Part shown: piece by piece, positions 1 through 8,638 of the stretch | How the letters are laid out: each line of letters begins with the position of its first letter | Position numbering within the stretch: the first letter of the stretch is position 1 | Assembly (NCBI GenBank): GCA_933822405.4 | Contig: CAKOGP040001742.1 | Coordinates: 1-17,586, forward strand | Reading direction: 5' to 3' | Length of the DNA: 17,586 nucleotides | Origin: Cylindrotheca closterium | Lineage: Eukaryota > Bacillariophyta > Bacillariophyceae > Bacillariales > Bacillariaceae | Translations under genes and position numbers: made by a program | Notes under the pieces: generated by a model | What the model was told of the DNA's origin: nothing | The model's database searches: none | The model's input: only the letters and a program-made list of their open reading frames with translations

Positions 1-309
1 TTTGGCTTGAATTGATGATTCAATCACAAAAGTGAGTTCAACAATTTTCCCTTGGAAAATCCCTTGTTTACAGAACTCGATTCGACTTCTACAAGGATTC
101 TGTGTTGAATGCAGTACTTTGGGACATTTTGTATTATTCCCTACTGTATCGTACACAACATCAATATTTCACTTGTATTGGGTCTTTCCCTTTTCGTGTG
201 GATATAGATTGTCCGGCAGACTTGCGTCGAATCCCGACATCACGATCAAATTCCGATCGTGCGTGTCAAAAACTTTGTACTTGACTAGTTTTTCTTGGAA
301 CGTTAAAAC
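1..309. other. No gene recognised
   Basis: I see no supported gene, RNA or repeat here. A plus-strand frame is open over 32-409, but it has no recognisable motif and its composition (many Ser, Phe and Cys, no domain pattern) looks like chance. Confidence 0.4.
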
Positions 310-866
310 TCATATTTCGTCATATCCCAACAGGCCTGCATCAACATCTTTGTCACCAGACAACTCACTATCACTCAGCACCTCAAGGGCCTTGGCCGGT
401 GGCTTCTGAGGTTCTGCTTCCTCAGCCTTCTTGGCCTGGGCACCAGTGACAATGACGGCAAGGAGAAATCGTAGGAGGGTGAGCTTTCCAAAGTTCTCAG
501 TGGCAGCCGAATTCAGCATGCCCAGATGGCAGTCAGAACTCGGGTCGCCCGAGTCCTTTCCCGCATGGCTTCGATCACTGACTGGAGCTGTGGGCACTGT
601 TTGCCGAGAACCAATTCATCTTTTGCTGCCTGCCAGTGCCTGGGGTAATGGGTCGGTGCTTGGAAGGGAGCACAACTGGGCTTACGGATGTCCAAGTTTG
701 CGGCCAAAATTAGGTTGGCCTTGCGAGCAAAGGCTTTAGGAACGAAGACATGCCAGCACAGGAGGAGTCCTCGAGAAGACCCACTGTATGTGGCAGTGAA
801 GAACCGTGGATTGTTGACCCATTCTTGCATGAGGCCAATGGGGTACTGGAAGTCGCAGAGACGCAT
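310..866 (-). pseudogene. Broken unidentified coding sequence
   Basis: Two overlapping minus-strand frames look like parts of one broken protein. The upstream part (866 down to 513) contains a Trp/Phe-rich stretch with WHVFVPKAFARKANLILAAN. The downstream part (597 down to 310) is in a different frame and is rich in Lys, Glu, Ala and Pro, ending in an acidic tail. A frameshift somewhere in 513-597 would join them. I recognise no family. The reading is weak: the frames could also be chance, or an exon pair with an unnoticed intron. No promoter or partner gene clarifies the role. Confidence 0.25.
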
Positions 867-882
867 CAGGTCTACTGCGGGG

Positions 883-1045
883 TATAAAACTCAAAACTCA
901 AAAATCAAAAACTAAAAGGTAGAAAATATTTTTCCACGCACAGCACCAAAACAAAACTGTACCAGTCCTACGCATTTCCTACATAAAGGAAAACAGTTGT
1001 TGTTGCTGAAACAGGAAAGAAATTTACTTTATCATAAAGGATAAC
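883..1045 (+). promoter_or_regulatory. Possible TATA-type promoter and leader
   Basis: A TATAAAA string at 883-889 is followed by an A-rich, C-spotted leader leading to the ATG at 1046. It would fit a promoter for the downstream repeat-containing gene. This rests on motif and position only; diatom promoters often lack a TATA box. Confidence 0.22.
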
Positions 1046-2363
1046 ATGGTCAACCCGCCGGAGAAGGATCTGCATTTGATCACGGCTGTAGCTGACCAAG
1101 GTCAGGGAGGTCTCAAGGGAAAAACCCAATCAAATTCGACCGCTCAATCGTCGATTGCTCTTACAAAGGATAATCCTGCCATCACGACCCCCAAGCGCAG
1201 CAGCAAGCAAAACCCTTCAGAAACCGCCAAGGATGGCGCAATGAACGGACACTCGCTCTTCCCCTCTGAAGTTGCCCAAGGTCAGGACGTCCCCACGGCC
1301 AACACTCGACCGAATTTGACCACTCCTTTGTCGATCGATTTCACCAAGGACAATCCTGATCCCACGACTTCAAAGAGCCAACGCAAGCAACCCCCTCCTT
1401 ACAAAACCGCCGAGCATGGCGCAGTGCAAGGACAATCGCTCGTTTCCTATATCACAAAACTCAAGGTGTCAACGTTTCACAGGCTCTACAAGAAGGCTTG
1501 GAGGCAGGAGGTGTTTTCTCTCGCAACGGCCCAACGCGTTATCACTACTGACAAAAAAAGTGCCTTGCTTTTGGGAATTTTTGCTCATGTTCGACCCGAC
1601 ATTAATTGTTCAACGCGCCGAGCTGTTGACTTGGATATGGCTAGCGGCACACGAATTCTTTGCTCCTCCTTGGACAGGCCCTGCTATCATTCCTCCCATT
1701 GTGGAGGCATTCGAGCGACTAAAGCGAAAAGCAAAAATAGCCAAAGCTCAGTCCAAGATTAAGAAGCGACTTGCATCCACGCCAGCGAACCCAAAAGGTG
1801 GCAAGGCACACGATTCTCCCAAGCGACTCAATCCATGCAATGCCACCATGGACTTTGTTGAAATCGTTTGGCATGCTTTGACAACGGCGTTTCCAACAAC
1901 CATTGCTCATTCTTTGGACCGATTCTCAATTGGATGGTCCACAAAACAAGGTTGGAGCCAGAACAAAATTTTCAACTATGTACACACAACAACAATCCTA
2001 TTTTATGATGTCTGCGCTGCCCACCAGAAGTGGCCACCAACCATGGGCTCGAATGAAGCAAAATCACAAGAGGTGGCTTTGAAATTGACAAGGACTGCAC
2101 CTGAGCACGCTCAGGAAGGTCTGGAGGCAACAACCCGCTCAAATTCTACCACCCTCTTGACGGTCGACATTGTGAAGAAAACCCCCAATGCTTGCATTTC
2201 CTCCATGTTGTACAGCTTGTTTGTCTTGTTTCTTTCTCTGGAAAAGATACAGCCGACCAAATTTCTGGTTCTCCATTTCCAAATCCCCACCATCAGAGTG
2301 GGAGCGCCAACCTTCCCATTGACAGGCCTGGCTAGAAAGAATTGCATTCAATTCTTTCCTTGA
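1046..2363 (+). pseudogene. Repeat-containing hypothetical protein, frameshifted at an A7 run
   Basis: I do not recognise this protein. The first frame (1046-1762) starts at an ATG in the context AACATGG. It holds two degenerate copies of a low-complexity segment of about 60 residues with TKDNPxxTT at its centre. A second frame (1416-2363) continues with hydrophobic and basic stretches (LLTWIWLAAHEFF, then FERLKRKAKIAKAQSKIKK). It contains a third copy of the repeat near 2100-2195, with SNSTTLLTVDIVKKTPN. Because recognisable repeat copies lie in both frames, both were probably coding in one protein. Dropping one A from the A7 at 1553-1559 would join them into about 438 codons. A missed intron is the main alternative. 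If expressed as is, the product ends at 1762 (238 aa). It has no recognised enzymatic motif; one or two hydrophobic segments suggest membrane contact at most. Confidence 0.45.
1090..1445 (+). repeat. Two degenerate ~180-bp direct repeats (third copy near 2099-2200)
   Basis: 1090-1265 and 1271-1445 align along their length. Both run from an AAGGTCAGG block through AAGGA(T/C)AATCCTG and an ACCGCC(A/G)AGNATGGCGCA block to a GGACA(C/A)TCGCT block. A shorter and more diverged copy lies at about 2099-2200. The repeat falls inside the reading frames and gives the encoded protein its internal periodicity. Confidence 0.6.
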
Positions 2364-2452
2364 AAACGGTACCCACAAAATTCTTTCTGTATCCAAGGAG
2401 ATATTCGTGCACCTTGTTTGTACTTCCCCACCAACAGTGGGAGCGCCAATCT
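2285..2452 (+). repeat. Short dispersed repeat pair
   Basis: CCCCACCA(T/A)CAG(AG)TGGGAGCGCCAA occurs near 2285-2312 and again near 2426-2452, about 140 bp apart, with weaker similarity between. This suggests a degenerate tandem unit at the end of the preceding frame. The rest of 2364-2610 shows no gene. Confidence 0.45.
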
Positions 2453-2610
2453 GTCCCCTGACATGATTGACTAGAGCAACTTTTTCTCGAAAAATGCCTC
2501 AATGTGGTTCAAACTTATCTGACTAAAAGCAGCATACAGTTCCTGGCCTCTACAGCCATATTACACCGGCAGTTGGATACTCTAGAAGTAGCATAAAAAC
2601 AATTAATGAT

Positions 2611-2952
2611 TCAGTTATACATATATATATATTTGATACTGCAGGGTTCCATCGAATTGTTGGAATCCGTCCCAATTGCATGAACATATTGTCCAAGCTC
2701 AGCAACCATGTCACTCTTGTAGTTGATATTGACAATATCAATGATTTGCTGCGGACTGAAATGTGTTGAAATACTGTCTTTCTGGGGGAAGACATTTAAC
2801 AGATCGGCGGCTCGGTAGCAAGCAGCACCACCACAATCGAATAGTATGACTTCTAGAACAAAATTCACATGAAAATGAATGAATGAAATGGCGACATCAC
2901 CTTCGATGATTGATTCGACACATATCAATGCGAGTTCATCTGTTGTTATGTT
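2611..2952 (-). pseudogene. Truncated 3' gene fragment, possibly AhpD/carboxymuconolactone-decarboxylase-like
   Basis: Reading leftward, an acceptor-like TTTGTAG at 2959-2953 opens a frame beginning NITTDELALICVESIIE. A plausible 48-nt GT-AG intron (2853-2900) follows. The frame then continues with FDCGGAACYRAADLLN and FSPQQIIDIVNINYKSDM to a stop at 2611. The pattern TTDELALI ... FSPQQIIDIV resembles the C-terminal half of AhpD/carboxymuconolactone decarboxylase proteins, which carry out peroxidase-related or decarboxylation chemistry, but the match is loose. Only about 70 bp separate its first base from the stop of kinase L, so no upstream exons fit. It is therefore a gene remnant or an exon whose 5' part was displaced. 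An AT dinucleotide run (about 2617-2633) interrupts the last codons. Confidence 0.3.
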
Positions 2953-3021
2953 CTACAAATACCCTATATTGATAACAGTTGCCCTGTCGGTACAATGATT
3001 TATTTTAAGCCTGAGTGCAGC

Positions 3022-5373
3022 TTAGAATGTTTCGAACAGCTTTTGTTCCTTAGAGCTCAGAGGTTTGGAGGTGTCTTTTTCTTTCTCTTCTCTACTGAAG
3101 TCTTCGAAATAAGACGAATCCAATGGATTCTTAACCTTGGGCACCCAGGGAGACTTCAACTCTCGATTGTTCAGCTTCTCGAAATCCAAAGACTTGAACC
3201 ACTCGTGCTCCTTCACGTCAAGGTAGCCACGACTCAAGTTTCCAAGACGAGATGCCTGTCGGCGAGTCAACAGCTTCTTTATCAAGTCCTTCGCTGCATC
3301 ATTCACAGATGATGGGCAAGAGTATTTCACCATCACAATACGTTTGAACAGACTCACTTGGTCTGTACCATATGTGAAGAAAGGCGAACGCCCAACCAAC
3401 ATCTCGTAAACCAAAACTCCGAAAGACCAGTAATCAACTGCCTTGTTGTGTCCCTTCGACATGATGATTTCCGGTGCCAAGTACTCTGGAGTACCGCAAA
3501 GTGTATAGGTTTTATCAGTAACAATCTTAGCGAAGCCAAGGTCGATCATGATACAGTATCCTTTGTCGTCAATAAGAGCATTCTCCGGCTTCATGTCTCT
3601 GTAGACAATATTTCGGGCATGCAGATATCCCAGCGCCTCTAGGATACAAGCTCCGTAAAACAAAGACGCTTCATTGGAAACTCCGTCTCGCTTGTCGGTG
3701 TGAATGACGTTGAACAGTTCGCCACCTTGGAACAAGGGAAGAAGCAAGTACAAGTTCTTGTCATCTTGAAAGCCTCCTACAAGTCCAAGAATGAAGTGAT
3801 GGTCGATGCAGCTCATGATTTGTTTTTCCCTAATAACACCCTTGACTTGATTTGCCTCAATCAGCTGCCTCTTGTTAATAGTCTTAAGGGCATAAGGAGT
3901 ATTGGCTTTCTTCGTAGAGCACAACCAAACACGACCAAATGCACCTGCGATCAAGGTATGAATGAATTAGTTTGCCTCAGTAAAAAAGAAAAAGACCAGC
4001 AAACAAGAATGCAAGCAAGCCTTACCCATTCCAAGGATGCGATGCTTTTCAATATCAGCGAAGTCAATAGAGTTATCCCTGGAAGTAGGAACAAATGGAA
4101 TCGGTTTTCCAAGTCTCTTCAAGTCACCAATAACACTTTCGATATCTCGACGTTTCAAAATCCAACATGTAGTGTCCTCTTCGCAGACACAAGTATCTTC
4201 ACTGACATAGCTTGCCTTGCTATCCTTGTGACGCACAGCCTTGTCACCAAAGTATCCGGCACTACCAAGGAAGAAGATCGTGCCCTCCGAATTAGTCACC
4301 ATCAGTTTTCCTTCCTTCACAATCCACAAATACTGATGACCAGGCTTTCCAGCCTCAGCAAGTTTTGCTCCCTTCTTGTATTTCTTCTCCACCATCAAGG
4401 ACTCAAGATGATCGTACTCGATCTGAAGCAGTTTCGATTCAGCAAAGATTGGAACACTCTTGATGAATCTCTTCTTCGCTTCGATTCCAAGAACACTCTC
4501 AAGGGGACCAATGGTTGTTTCAAAGGTCTTTCGGTCGACCGCAAAGGCTTGTGTTTCTGTCATGGCAGTAACATTGGCAGCTCTTGGCTCTCCCGTCATG
4601 AGCGCACGCTCACCAAACCAATCACCTTGCTTCAGGACTTGGTCTGCATAGCTGGCATCCCCCAGGCCAATGTCATGAACACGAACTTGTCCTTCGTTGA
4701 TGATGTAAAAGATATCCCCTTGATCTCCTTTCTGAACAATTGCTTCGCCTTCCGAAAAGGTAACTGTGGAAAGTACAGATGCAAATTTGGATATGACACC
4801 CTTGTCAAGGCCTTTGAACAAATCGATCTTTGCCAAAGTCTCAGTAACTGTATTCTCTTGGGCCATATTTGTGCGTGCGAGCAACATTCTGAAAGTGTTT
4901 TGGTCTACCTTCCAAAGCTTACAAAAGCTTGCTGCAACACAGGTAGCAGCCCGGGGCGAGTCATACAGCAACGCAAGCTCCCCAAAGGATGCTCCTTTTC
5001 CACAAGAACCAACATCCTTGCCATCAGCGAGGAAGGTAATACTACCTTCTTCGACAATGTAGAAGAAGTCGCCAACATCACCTTGTGTGATGATGGTTTC
5101 ACCTTCTGAACATTCTTGTTTCTGTAGGGCCTTGATGAGCATAGCCCGTTCTTTGGACGACAGTTCCGCAAAAATGAAGTTCTCTCCCAAAGCTTCATCC
5201 AAAAATTTGATATCTTCTTTGGTCTTAGGATAATCTGGAGGCTGGAAATCAGCATCGACATCGAGAAATCGACCTTGCACAGCTTTACGATTCTTTGCAT
5301 GCAGTTTGATTTGTTCTTCTCTGCTTACAATACGAGCGGAGGCATGTTGGGATGGCATGCGTCGTTCAGGCAT
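3022..5373 (-). CDS. Cyclic-nucleotide-dependent protein kinase, copy L (PKG architecture, short N-terminus)
   Basis: Coding exons are 5373-4026 and 3944-3022, with a GT-AG intron at 3945-4025 (81 nt); the product is 756 aa. Three cyclic-nucleotide-binding (CNB) domains precede an AGC-type Ser/Thr kinase domain on one chain, so ligand binding should relieve autoinhibition in cis. CNB-A (PBC FGELALLYDSPRAAT from residue 130) and CNB-B (FGERALMTGEPRAAN from residue 253) keep the Glu/Arg pair. CNB-C is degenerate (FGDKAVRHKDSKA). The kinase shows GMGAFGRV, ALK, YRDMKPEN, DLG instead of DFG, TLCGTPEY and APE, and a C-terminal tail ending FETF like the FxxF end of PKA. The start is the first in-frame ATG, aligned with Thr22 of copy R. 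An upstream intron seems to lie in the 5' leader, and no acylation exon was found. It is head to head with copy R. Ligand and substrates are unknown. Confidence 0.88.
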
Positions 5374-5958
5374 CTTCTTATTTGGTTTTAAAGAAACTGG
5401 GTGCCAAAACGAAAGATGATCGAAAACGAAGTTTAGATGGAGTAGTACAGAGACCTCGTCAGTCGCAGCAACAGTGTTTTACTTACTTCAATTAAATCTG
5501 CGATCCACAGTGGAAACAATAAACTATTCACTTTGTTGGCACAACTGTGGTCATTGTCTGTTCGTAGTACCAGGTACGAGTACCTCGACACACGGCGTTT
5601 GAAAGATGTCTACGGGACACAATCAAGCTACAGCACAATTTTTATTTTGTACAGAATATGAAACATTTCTGGTTCACAACCTTGTTGGAATAGCTAAATA
5701 GAAAATTGAATACGGCTTTCGAATCCCAGACATCGCAACCCAAAATGACCCATTTCATTGATTTTAACGTCATCAAACGGAAGCTTCACTAAAAAAATTA
5801 TGCTTACGATCATTTCCTACGCGTATCTTCTGTACTATGCTGGATTTGCCCAAAATCGGCAACTGAATCACTGAAAAAACAACGATGCAGACAGACATTG
5901 GGTGACTATCTGCTTCTGCTTCCATTCACCAACGCGAAAGACACAGATTTCATCAACA
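5374..5958. promoter_or_regulatory. Shared divergent upstream region of the kinase pair
   Basis: These 585 bp separate the two kinase start codons and must hold both promoters. Visible candidates are an ACGTCA (CRE half-type) at 5767-5772, three GTAC tetramers within 5567-5583, and AT-rich blocks around 5640-5720. No long inverted symmetry is seen inside it, so the two promoters are not copies of each other. Confidence 0.45.
5397..5486 (-). other. Probable 5'-leader intron of kinase L
   Basis: On the minus strand a GAA|GTAAGT donor (5486) and a CACCCAG acceptor (5397) define a 90-nt intron. It ends 23 nt before the ATG at 5373, close to where intron 1 ends in copy R. The upstream exon has a TGA directly before the donor in the frame that would read into the kinase. 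The exon is therefore untranslated, and the intron may be a relic of the coding intron in copy R. Confidence 0.5.
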
Positions 5959-8442
5959 ATGGGAGGTTGTTCGTCAAAACCAGATGCTGTGGAGAGCACT
6001 CAGAAGGTACTGTCAACTATTGAAGCACAATGGCGTTGACTATCGACTACTTTGTTCTAAAGATTTTTTCCCCCAGCAAACGAAGGCAAAAACTCCTGAG
6101 AGAGGGCTTCCGACTGCAGACGCCTCTCAAAGGATTGTGAACAGAGAAGAACAAATCAAACTGCATGCAAAGAATCGTAAAGCTGTGCAAGGTCGATTTC
6201 TCGATGTCGATGCTGATTTCCAGCCTCCAGATTATCCTAAGACCAAAGAAGATATCAAATTCTTGGATGAAGCTTTGGGAGAGAACTTCATTTTTGCGGA
6301 ACTGTCGTCCAAAGAACGGGCTATGCTCATCAAGGCCCTACAGAAACAAGAATGTTCAGAAGGTGAAACCATCATCACACAAGGTGATGTTGGCGACTTC
6401 TTCTACATTGTCGAAGAAGGTAGTATTACCTTCCTCGCTGATGGCAAGGATGTTGGTTCTTGTGGAAAAGGAGCATCCTTTGGGGAGCTTGCGTTGCTGT
6501 ATGACTCGCCCCGGGCTGCTACCTGTGTTGCAGCAAGCTTTTGTAAGCTTTGGAAGGTAGACCAAAACACTTTCAGAATGTTGCTCGCACGCACAAATAT
6601 GGCCCAAGAGAATACAGTTACTGAGACTTTGGCAAAGATCGATTTGTTCAAAGGCCTTGACAAGGGTGTCATATCCAAATTTGCATCTGTACTTTCCACA
6701 GTTACCTTTTCGGAAGGCGAAGCAATTGTTCAGAAAGGAGATCAAGGGGATATCTTTTACATCATCAACGAAGGACAAGTTCGTGTTCATGACATTGGCC
6801 TGGGGGATGCCAGCTATGCAGACCAAGTCCTGAAGCAAGGTGATTGGTTTGGTGAGCGTGCGCTCATGACGGGAGAGCCAAGAGCTGCCAATGTTACTGC
6901 CATGACAGAAACACAAGCCTTTGCGGTCGACCGAAAGACCTTTGAAACAACCATTGGTCCCCTTGAGAGTGTTCTTGGAATCGAAGCGAAGAAGAGATTC
7001 ATCAAGAGTGTTCCAATCTTTGCTGAATCGAAACTGCTTCAGATCGAGTACGATCATCTTGAGTCCTTGATGGTGGAGAAGAAATACGAAAAAGGCTCAA
7101 AACTTGCTGAGGCTGGAAAGCCTGGTCATCAGTATTTGTGGATTGTGAAGGAAGGAAAACTGATGGTGACTAATTCGGAAGGAAAAATCTTCTTTTTGGG
7201 AGGCGGGGACTATTTTGGTGACAAGGCTGTGCGACAAAAAGATGACAAGGCTGATTTCGTGAGTGAAGATACTTGTGTCTGCGAAGAGGACACTACATGT
7301 TGGATTTTGAAACGTCGGGACATTGAGGAGGTAATTGGTGACTTGAAGAGACTTGGAAAGCCAATTCCTTTTGTTCCTGCGACCAGGGATAACTCTGTAA
7401 ACTTGGAAGATATCAAGAAACATCGAATGCTTGGAATGGGTAAGGCTTGCTTGCATTCTTGTTTGCTGGTCTTTTTCTTTTTTACTGAGCAAACTATTTC
7501 ATTCGTTCCTTGATCGCAGGTGCATTTGGTAAGGTATGGTTGTGTTCCACAAAAGAAGGCAATATTCCTTATGCCCTTAAGACCATTAACAAGAGGCAGC
7601 TGATTGAGGCAAATCAAGTCAAGGGTGTTATTAGGGAAAAACAAATCATGAGCTGCATCGACCATCACTTCATTCTTGGACTTGTAGGAGGCTTTCAAGA
7701 TGACAAGAACTTGTACTTGCTTCTTCCCTTGTTCCAAGGTGGCGAACTGTTCAACGTCATTCACACCGACAAGCGAGACGGAGTTTCCAATGAAGCGTCT
7801 TTGTTTTACGGAGCTTGTATCCTAGAGGCGCTGGGATATCTGCATGCCCGAAATATTGTCTACAGAGACATGAAGCCGGAGAATGCTCTTATTGACGACA
7901 AAGGATACTGTATCATGATCGACCTTGGCTTCGCTAAGATTGTTACTGATAAAACCTATACACTTTGCGGTACTCCAGAGTACTTGGCACCGGAAATCAT
8001 CATGTCGAAGGGACACAACAAGGCAGTTGATTACTGGTCTTTCGGAGTTTTGGTTTACGAGATGTTGGTTGGGCGTTCGCCTTTCTTCACATATGGTACA
8101 GACCAAGTGAGTCTGTTCAAACGTATTGTGATGGTGAAATACTCTTGCCCATCATCTGTGAATGATGCAGCGAAGGACTTGATAAAGAAGCTGTTGACTC
8201 GCCGACAGGCATCTCGTCTTGGAAACTTGAGTCGTGGCTACCTTGACGTGAAGGAGCACGAGTGGTTCAAGTCTTTGGATTTCGAGAAGCTGAACAATCG
8301 AGAGTTGAAGTCTCCCTGGGTGCCTAAGGTTAAGAATCCATTGGATTCATCCTACTTTTCTGACTTCAGCAGAGAAGAGAAGGAAAAGGATACTGGCAGA
8401 CCGCTCAATTCGAAGGAACAAAAGCTGTTCGAAGATTTCTAA
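5959..8442 (+). CDS. Cyclic-nucleotide-dependent protein kinase, copy R (PKG architecture, acylated N-terminus)
   Basis: Exons are 5959-6006, 6077-7439 and 7520-8442; the GT-AG introns are 70 and 80 nt, and the product is 777 aa. Exon 1 encodes MGGCSSKP, with Gly2 for N-myristoylation and Cys4 for palmitoylation, so membrane attachment is likely. Pseudosubstrate-like basic residues NRKAV lie at 49-53. CNB-A has FGELALLYDSPRAAT at 151-165 and CNB-B has FGERALMTGEPRAAN at 274-288. In CNB-C the conserved Glu and Arg are replaced (Asp398, Lys407). The kinase has GMGAFG from 469, Lys491, YRDMKPEN 585-592, DLG 605-607, activation-loop Thr618, APE 627-629 and a C-terminal FEDF. The residue after the phosphate-binding arginine is Ala in both intact sites. 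In known kinases this favours cAMP over cGMP, so the ligand is open. The start was chosen because exon 1 gives a precise phase-0 join and a classic acylation motif. It is convergent with the HECT gene, with 196 bp between the stops. Confidence 0.92.
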
Positions 8443-8638
8443 AGCACTCTAGTTTGAAGTGTTCCATGTTCGTGGTTGTAATTGCTATATGTCATGTGAT
8501 AGCCATGTCGTTTATCAGCAACTGAAATGTATATTATATAGACTCGGCTGTTTTGTAACAATTATACATACACAGGATGGTTTCTTGAACCTACATCCTT
8601 CCTACAAAGCTATACTTTGGTTGAACACGCCGAGCGCT
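8443..8638. other. Convergent 3' intergenic spacer
   Basis: This holds the 3' ends of kinase R and the HECT gene. AT-rich strings around 8530-8575 could serve polyadenylation in either direction. No gene is seen. Confidence 0.4.

Larger units (their letters stand above)
3022..8442. repeat. Large inverted gene duplication (two ~2.3-kb arms)
   Basis: The left arm (3022 to about 5320, minus strand) and the right arm (about 6128-8442, plus strand) are inverted copies around a non-repeated centre. Positions 6142-7084 of R match L with a single difference (6262), and 7585-8324 match without any. The 500 nt between, and the last 118 nt, carry dense substitutions. Homology fades just past both stop codons and before the start of L, so the duplicated unit is essentially the gene itself. 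Confidence 0.9.

Noticed and set aside
3358..5109. Long plus-strand open frames opposite kinase L (and matching minus-strand ones opposite R at 6356-7764)
   Set aside because: They are antisense shadows: they recur in both arms only because the kinase sequence does, and they show no domain of their own.
3022..8442. Inverted duplication as an assembly artefact or two alleles joined
   Set aside because: The flanks and central 585 bp differ, the N-terminal exons differ, and the divergent tracts are far above allelic difference. Long reads would still be needed to exclude collapse inside the identical tracts.
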